From positions 1,615,001-1,679,000 of the forward strand of contig NZ_CP136422.1 in assembly GCF_034355335.1 (NCBI RefSeq): 64,000 bases of DNA, given 5' to 3'. Made by a program: the position numbers and the translations under genes. The notes under the pieces are model-generated. The model was given only the letters and a program-made list of their open reading frames with translations. It was not told the origin of the DNA and made no database searches. How positions within the stretch are numbered: position 1 is the stretch's first letter; each line of letters opens with the position of its first letter. Source of the DNA: Blautia coccoides. Its GTDB lineage: Bacteria; Bacillota; Clostridia; Lachnospirales; Lachnospiraceae. Of this stretch, positions 60,064 to 64,000 are shown piece after piece.

Positions 60064-62196
60064 ATGGAATTGAATTTTGAAAAAGAACTGGACAGATTGA
60101 ATCCATATCAAAGAGAAGCGGTTCTGGATGAGAGTCCTGCCTGTGTGGTGAACGCAAACGTGGGGAGCGGCAAGACGACAGTGCTGATCGCCAAGATCCA
60201 GTATCTGCACCATATAAAAGGGGTGGGTTACGAGGATATGACAGTGCTCACCTTTACAAATAAAGCAGCAGATGAGATCAAATCCAGACTTTTGGCAGCA
60301 GAACCGGACCTGCCTGCGGATAAGCTCAGGGGGTTCGGCACCTTTCACAGTACAGCTCTGTATTATCTGCGGGAATTCCTTCCAGTGGAGAACCTGGATT
60401 ATACGAAGGAGTTTCTGGTCATAGACCCCGAGGAGGAACTGGAGCTTGCCTATGACCTGATCAGACAGCATAAACTGAAGATAAAATATAAGAACCGCCT
60501 TAAAAAAAGACTAGAGTCAGCCATGGCTGTCCGGGAGGAGGAAAAAAGGGTTTCAAAATATCAGGATGATATTTTTAAGCTTGCCGGGCTGCTTGGGGAG
60601 GAGAAGGCAAAGCAGGATAAAATGACTTTTTTTGACCTGTTGGAAAATGCAAATTTTCTCCTGAAGGAGGAAAAGCAGAAATCTGTATCTCCCAAGTGGG
60701 TCATAGTAGATGAAGTCCAGGACAGTGACACCCAGCAGCTTGTCTTCATGGACCTTCTCATAAGCCGCGGAGCTAGCCTGTTTGCGGTGGGGGATCCAAA
60801 CCAGGTGATCTATAGCTGGCGGGGCAGTGCCTTTCAGATATTTTATACTTTAAAGCACAAATATCAGGCAAAGGAGCTTGCGCTTCCCGTCAACTACCGC
60901 TCCAGTACCTCTATTTTGGAAGCTGCCCGGTGTTTTCTCCAGAACGGCATCCCTCTTACAGGAGTCCGGGAGCCGGGAAGCAGGATCATAGTCAGACGCC
61001 AGTATGATGCTTTTCAGGACGCCTGCTATCTTGCGGCCAGAATGAAAAAACTGCATGAAGAGGGCATATCTTATGGAGAGATGGCTGTGTTTTACCGTCT
61101 GCAGAGCCAGTCCCAAATATTTGAGGATGTGTTCTTAAGAGAGGGTATCCCCTTCGAGGTATCCTTAAAGAAGACGGTGGGTGATGTGCCTGTGCTCAAA
61201 TGGTGCATCCGTCTTCTTCGCTTTTCTCTGAATACAAAGGACGCGGCATCCGGGATCTATGTGCTGTCCAGCCGGGAGTACGGGGAAGGCATCAGCGGGA
61301 AAAAAGCTGAGGAGATCGTCCGGGACGGTCAGCGGGGAAAATCTGTCTTGTTTGATAAAATGTGCGGACTGATGGAAAAATGCAGGGAACTGGACAATGA
61401 GGAGGAGCTGTTTTCCTATTTTGAACTGGACCGGTATTTAAACCCTGTGTCGGTATCATTTTGCGAGGACAGTGACGCAGTGCACAGAATGTTTGGAATC
61501 ATGTATGCCTATGTGAGAGAACAGCAGACAGACCGGGTGTCAGGAATGCGGGAGTTTGTCAATTCCTCCTCGCTCTACGGACTGGATGTGCTGCGGGAGG
61601 ATATCAGCCGGGAGAAAGACAGCGTAAAACTCATGACCATCCATGCATCAAAGGGGCTGGAGTTTTCATGTGTGTTTATCACAGGGGTGAATTATGGGTT
61701 GATTCCGCTCAGAACCAGGGATATGGAGGGGGAGGAGGAAGAGAGAAGACTGTTTTTTGTGGGGATCACCAGAGCAAAGGATCATCTGGAGCTGTCCTAT
61801 TACACCAATCCTCAGGAGAGGGCTGAACCGGGGGAGAGCCGTTATATCCGCATGATTCCGCCAAAGCTTTTGGAAAGCTGCGAGGATACAGGCCCTGCTG
61901 TGAGCCTGCAGGACTTAAAACGCCAGGTGCAGGAACAGAGGCGCAGCATGTCTGCCGGGTATTCGGAACAGAGAATGCATCAGAAATCGGAAGAGAGACC
62001 GGAACAGAGAACGGAAGAGAGGCTGGAAGAGAGATTGGAACAGACAGAACCGGCCAAACAGCAGAAGCTTGTCCGGCATTCCAGATATGGAACAGGCGTT
62101 GTGGTGAGTGAGGATGAAACCATGCTGGAAGCAGAATTCGAGGGATATGGAAAAAAAGAATTTATAAAAGCATTCAGTGAACTGGAATATATATAG
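60064..62196 (+). CDS. UvrD/PcrA/Rep-type helicase
   Basis: A 710-aa superfamily-1 helicase. Walker A NVGSGKTTVL (33-40), LTFTNKAADEIK, DEVQDSD (about 216), QVIYSWRGS, the MTIHASKGLEF motif and VGITRAKDHL are all present. The C-terminal ~42 residues (RHSRYGTGVVVSEDE) form a Tudor-like domain like that of PcrA/UvrD that binds RNA polymerase. An EQR/EER-rich linker of variable sequence precedes it. It probably acts in repair along with the upstream helicase. Confidence 0.93.
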   Translation: MELNFEKELDRLNPYQREAVLDESPACVVNANVGSGKTTVLIAKIQYLHHIKGVGYEDMTVLTFTNKAADEIKSRLLAAEPDLPADKLRGFGTFHSTALYYLREFLPVENLDYTKEFLVIDPEEELELAYDLIRQHKLKIKYKNRLKKRLESAMAVREEEKRVSKYQDDIFKLAGLLGEEKAKQDKMTFFDLLENANFLLKEEKQKSVSPKWVIVDEVQDSDTQQLVFMDLLISRGASLFAVGDPNQVIYSWRGSAFQIFYTLKHKYQAKELALPVNYRSSTSILEAARCFLQNGIPLTGVREPGSRIIVRRQYDAFQDACYLAARMKKLHEEGISYGEMAVFYRLQSQSQIFEDVFLREGIPFEVSLKKTVGDVPVLKWCIRLLRFSLNTKDAASGIYVLSSREYGEGISGKKAEEIVRDGQRGKSVLFDKMCGLMEKCRELDNEEELFSYFELDRYLNPVSVSFCEDSDAVHRMFGIMYAYVREQQTDRVSGMREFVNSSSLYGLDVLREDISREKDSVKLMTIHASKGLEFSCVFITGVNYGLIPLRTRDMEGEEEERRLFFVGITRAKDHLELSYYTNPQERAEPGESRYIRMIPPKLLESCEDTGPAVSLQDLKRQVQEQRRSMSAGYSEQRMHQKSEERPEQRTEERLEERLEQTEPAKQQKLVRHSRYGTGVVVSEDETMLEAEFEGYGKKEFIKAFSELEYI

Positions 62197-62233
62197 TAGC
62201 AGCAGACAGAAACTTCTTTGGAAAGGCGGAAAC

Positions 62234-63028
62234 ATGATCGGTAGAAGAAAAAAAACTACTATGACAGCGGAGATAGAAGCGGTTCTAAAAAAAGAGCAGG
62301 CATTTCTAAAACGAAATGAGGAGAAGAAAGGGTCTTTTCTTGACCGGACTTTAGAAGAAAAGGTACCGGCCAGGCTGCAGGAGACTCTGGATAAGGCGTT
62401 TGAAAAGGCATTCGGCCTCATATTTGAGAAGGGAACGGATGTGATAGAGAAGACATATTCCAGGGAGAAGATAGAGCACACGTATAAAGTAGATGCCTAC
62501 GCAGCCGGACTGCTGGAAAATAAAAAAACACTCCGCGCCTTTAAAAAGAAGGCGGAGGCTGCGGGAAATAAAAATCTTCTCCTGGCAGGAGTGGAAGGAG
62601 TAGGCCTTGGGATACTGGGTATCGGTCTTCCGGATATTCCTCTTTTTACGGGCATGATACTGAAAAGTATCTATGAGACGGCACTGCACTATGGATTTCC
62701 TTATGACACGGAGGAGGAGAAATATTTCATACTGCTGCTCATTCAGGCAGCCCTGTCTTACGGAGAGGAGCTGGAAGCAATCAATGACCGGGCAGACAGG
62801 TTTATCATGGAACAGACCCTGCCCCATGGATATGACAGCAGAGAACAGATAAAAGAAACCTCCGCTGTTCTTTCCGGGGAACTGCTGTATATGAAGTTCC
62901 TTCAGGGGATTCCCGTGGCAGGCGTGATCGGAGGAGCTTATGATTCCGTCTATCTCAAAAGAATACTGGACTACGCCAAATTAAAGTATAGAAAAAGGTT
63001 TTTAATGTATAAAGACAAAGCAGATTGA
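62234..63028 (+). CDS. EcsC family protein
   Basis: A 264-aa protein with an EcsC-like region (about 55-250), including the hydrophobic segment GVEGVGLGILGIGLPDIPLFTG and EEKYFILLLIQAALSYGEEL. EcsC is a B. subtilis protein of unclear function beside an ABC transporter. The frame is open to 62177, but AAAGGCGG 5 nt before 62234 supports this start. It may attach to the membrane. No direct link to the helicases is known. Confidence 0.82.
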   Translation: MIGRRKKTTMTAEIEAVLKKEQAFLKRNEEKKGSFLDRTLEEKVPARLQETLDKAFEKAFGLIFEKGTDVIEKTYSREKIEHTYKVDAYAAGLLENKKTLRAFKKKAEAAGNKNLLLAGVEGVGLGILGIGLPDIPLFTGMILKSIYETALHYGFPYDTEEEKYFILLLIQAALSYGEELEAINDRADRFIMEQTLPHGYDSREQIKETSAVLSGELLYMKFLQGIPVAGVIGGAYDSVYLKRILDYAKLKYRKRFLMYKDKAD

Positions 63029-63077
63029 CTTGCAGTAAAATACATCCTATACTTAAGAATAATAAAGAGAAATATGG

Positions 63078-63120
63078 TAACTGCGGGGGTACTGAACAGC
63101 TTAAATGCTGCAGGGCTGTC
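63078..63120. repeat. Degenerate dispersed repeat end
   Basis: TAACTGCGGGGGTACTGAACAG at 63078-63099 resembles the right end of the MITE-like element at 4487-4512, and CTGCAGGGCTGT at 63107-63118 resembles the 50676-50687 part of the fuc palindrome. It looks like a worn copy of the same repeat family. Confidence 0.4.
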
Positions 63121-63148
63121 TGTGAGAAAGGGTTGAGGGGAAGGGCAT

Positions 63149-64000
63149 ATGCAAAAGAGAATGATGACTATTTTTCTGTTGGTCGCTCTTATTTTATCAG
63201 GTCTGCTGTCCTTGTATTCTATGGGAAATCTTCAGGGAAATGCAAGAGTCATCAATTATACCGGTGTTGTGCGCGGAGCAACCCAGAGGCTGGTGAAGGA
63301 GGAACTGGAAGGTCACAGAGACGACGCTTTGATCAGCAGACTGGACGGCATTATTGAAGAGCTGCGCACCGGTAAAGGGGAGAACCATCTGGTCAGGCTG
63401 AAGGACTCAGAATACCAGGAAATGATGACCAGCATGCAGGAGCGCTGGAGTGAAATAAAACAGGAGATCCTGAAAGTGAGAGACGGCGCGGACAGCGGCC
63501 GGCTTTACAGTCTCAGCGAAGACTTTTTCTGGCTGGCTGATGAGAGTGTCGGCGTTGCGGAGGAATATGCGGAACGCTATGTCCGTATGGCACAGATCTG
63601 CTTTGCCGCCCTGATTTTCATATGTACTGTTGCGGCGGTTCTGCTGGCATTCTATATGAAAAAGCAGGAAAAGCGGCGCAGGGCTGTTGATATGATGGAA
63701 AATGCCAATTTGGAAAAAAGCCGAAAGCTTTCCAGAATGACCAAGGATCTGCAGGCTCCCATGAACGAAATATCGGAACTTTTATATGTCTCTGATATGG
63801 ATACCTATGAGCTGTTATTTATAAATGATGCGGGAAAGCGCAGTTTTCATGTGGATGATATTAAAGAAAAAGTGTGCTACCGCGTACTTCAGGGAAGGGA
63901 CAGCCCCTGCCCCTTCTGTACCAATAAATTTTTAAAGAGCGGAGAGAATTATACCTGGGAGACTACCAATCCGATCACAGGCCGTCATTATCTGTTAAAA
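63149..64000 (+). CDS. Membrane sensor protein with PAS-like domain (truncated by window)
   Basis: A partial ORF of 284 codons open to the window end. The N-terminus has a TM segment (about 6-25), an extracytoplasmic ~125-residue helical domain resembling a type IV pili methyl-accepting/four-helix sensor, a second TM segment (about 150-170), and a PAS-like domain (about 195-284) with CPFC (Cys249 and Cys252). The remainder is missing, so it could be a histidine kinase, a GGDEF cyclase or an EAL protein. Start at 63149 with GAGGGGAAGGGC upstream. Confidence 0.7.
   Translation, partial: MQKRMMTIFLLVALILSGLLSLYSMGNLQGNARVINYTGVVRGATQRLVKEELEGHRDDALISRLDGIIEELRTGKGENHLVRLKDSEYQEMMTSMQERWSEIKQEILKVRDGADSGRLYSLSEDFFWLADESVGVAEEYAERYVRMAQICFAALIFICTVAAVLLAFYMKKQEKRRRAVDMMENANLEKSRKLSRMTKDLQAPMNEISELLYVSDMDTYELLFINDAGKRSFHVDDIKEKVCYRVLQGRDSPCPFCTNKFLKSGENYTWETTNPITGRHYLLK

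Noticed and set aside
63025..63357. 110-codon plus-strand ORF after ecsC
   Set aside because: It overlaps the sensor ORF that begins at 63149 in another frame, which has a proper ribosome site, TM segments and continues to the window end.

Overview
The window is a chromosomal stretch of a Gram-positive anaerobe, most likely a Lachnospiraceae gut Firmicute close to Blautia. This is inferred from moderate GC, strong AGGAGG-type ribosome binding sites, many AraC, LacI and BTAD regulators, binding-protein sugar transporters without a local ATPase, Ni/Fe-S metabolism genes and a fucose operon. No rRNA, tRNA, prophage, CRISPR array or transposase gene was seen. The right edge cuts a sensor gene.

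Layout. 0-10 kb: glycerate kinase; a large BTAD/AAA/TPR regulator divergent from a three-subunit molybdenum hydroxylase operon with an NhaC-type transporter; a 133-bp MITE-like element sits between them. 9.8-11.1 kb: two small minus-strand genes (DUF1062-like and CD3324-like), each preceded by the same leader, an 8-codon ORF whose TAG stop abuts a 12-bp stem-loop. 11.3-16.4 kb: FtsX permease, ATPase, response regulator and histidine kinase of the peptide-antibiotic sensing/export type. 16.6-21.5 kb: dicarboxylate/amino-acid symporter, a divergent serine hydroxymethyltransferase, and a cupin-PocR histidine kinase with an AraC-type response regulator; nearly identical 42-nt terminators flank this block. 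21.6-26.5 kb: HypB, a large Fe-S flavoprotein, HypA and a membrane protein, with no hydrogenase genes nearby. 26.7-33.3 kb: SGNH hydrolase, YhcH/YiaL protein, AraC regulator, sugar ABC transporter and Gfo/Idh oxidoreductase, probably one glycan-sugar regulon. 33.3-34.9 kb: MATE exporter behind a consensus promoter and an attenuator-like leader. 35-39.6 kb: LacI regulator divergent from an inositol-dehydrogenase-like / sugar isomerase / GPH symporter operon.

39.8-46.3 kb: methyltransferase, then a TetR gene divergent from a compact operon of SCP2 protein, alpha/beta hydrolase, stand-alone condensation domain, acyl carrier protein and adenylating ligase. This looks like a minimal assembly line making an acylated small molecule and is the best candidate for an undescribed system. 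46.2-51.9 kb: AraC regulator and L-fucose catabolism (fucI, a rhamnulokinase-like fucK, fucA, fucU). 52-56.6 kb, minus strand: MBL hydrolase, MerR regulator and TrmO (with a 19-bp-spaced MerR promoter between the last two), then a TetR/ABC/FtsX operon. 56.6-57.4 kb: non-coding, with six degenerate 35-bp tandem repeats beside a 204-bp near-perfect hairpin. 57.4-64 kb: MrfA-like helicase, UvrD-like helicase, EcsC protein and a truncated membrane sensor.

All product names come from reading motifs and overall sequence character; no database search was run.
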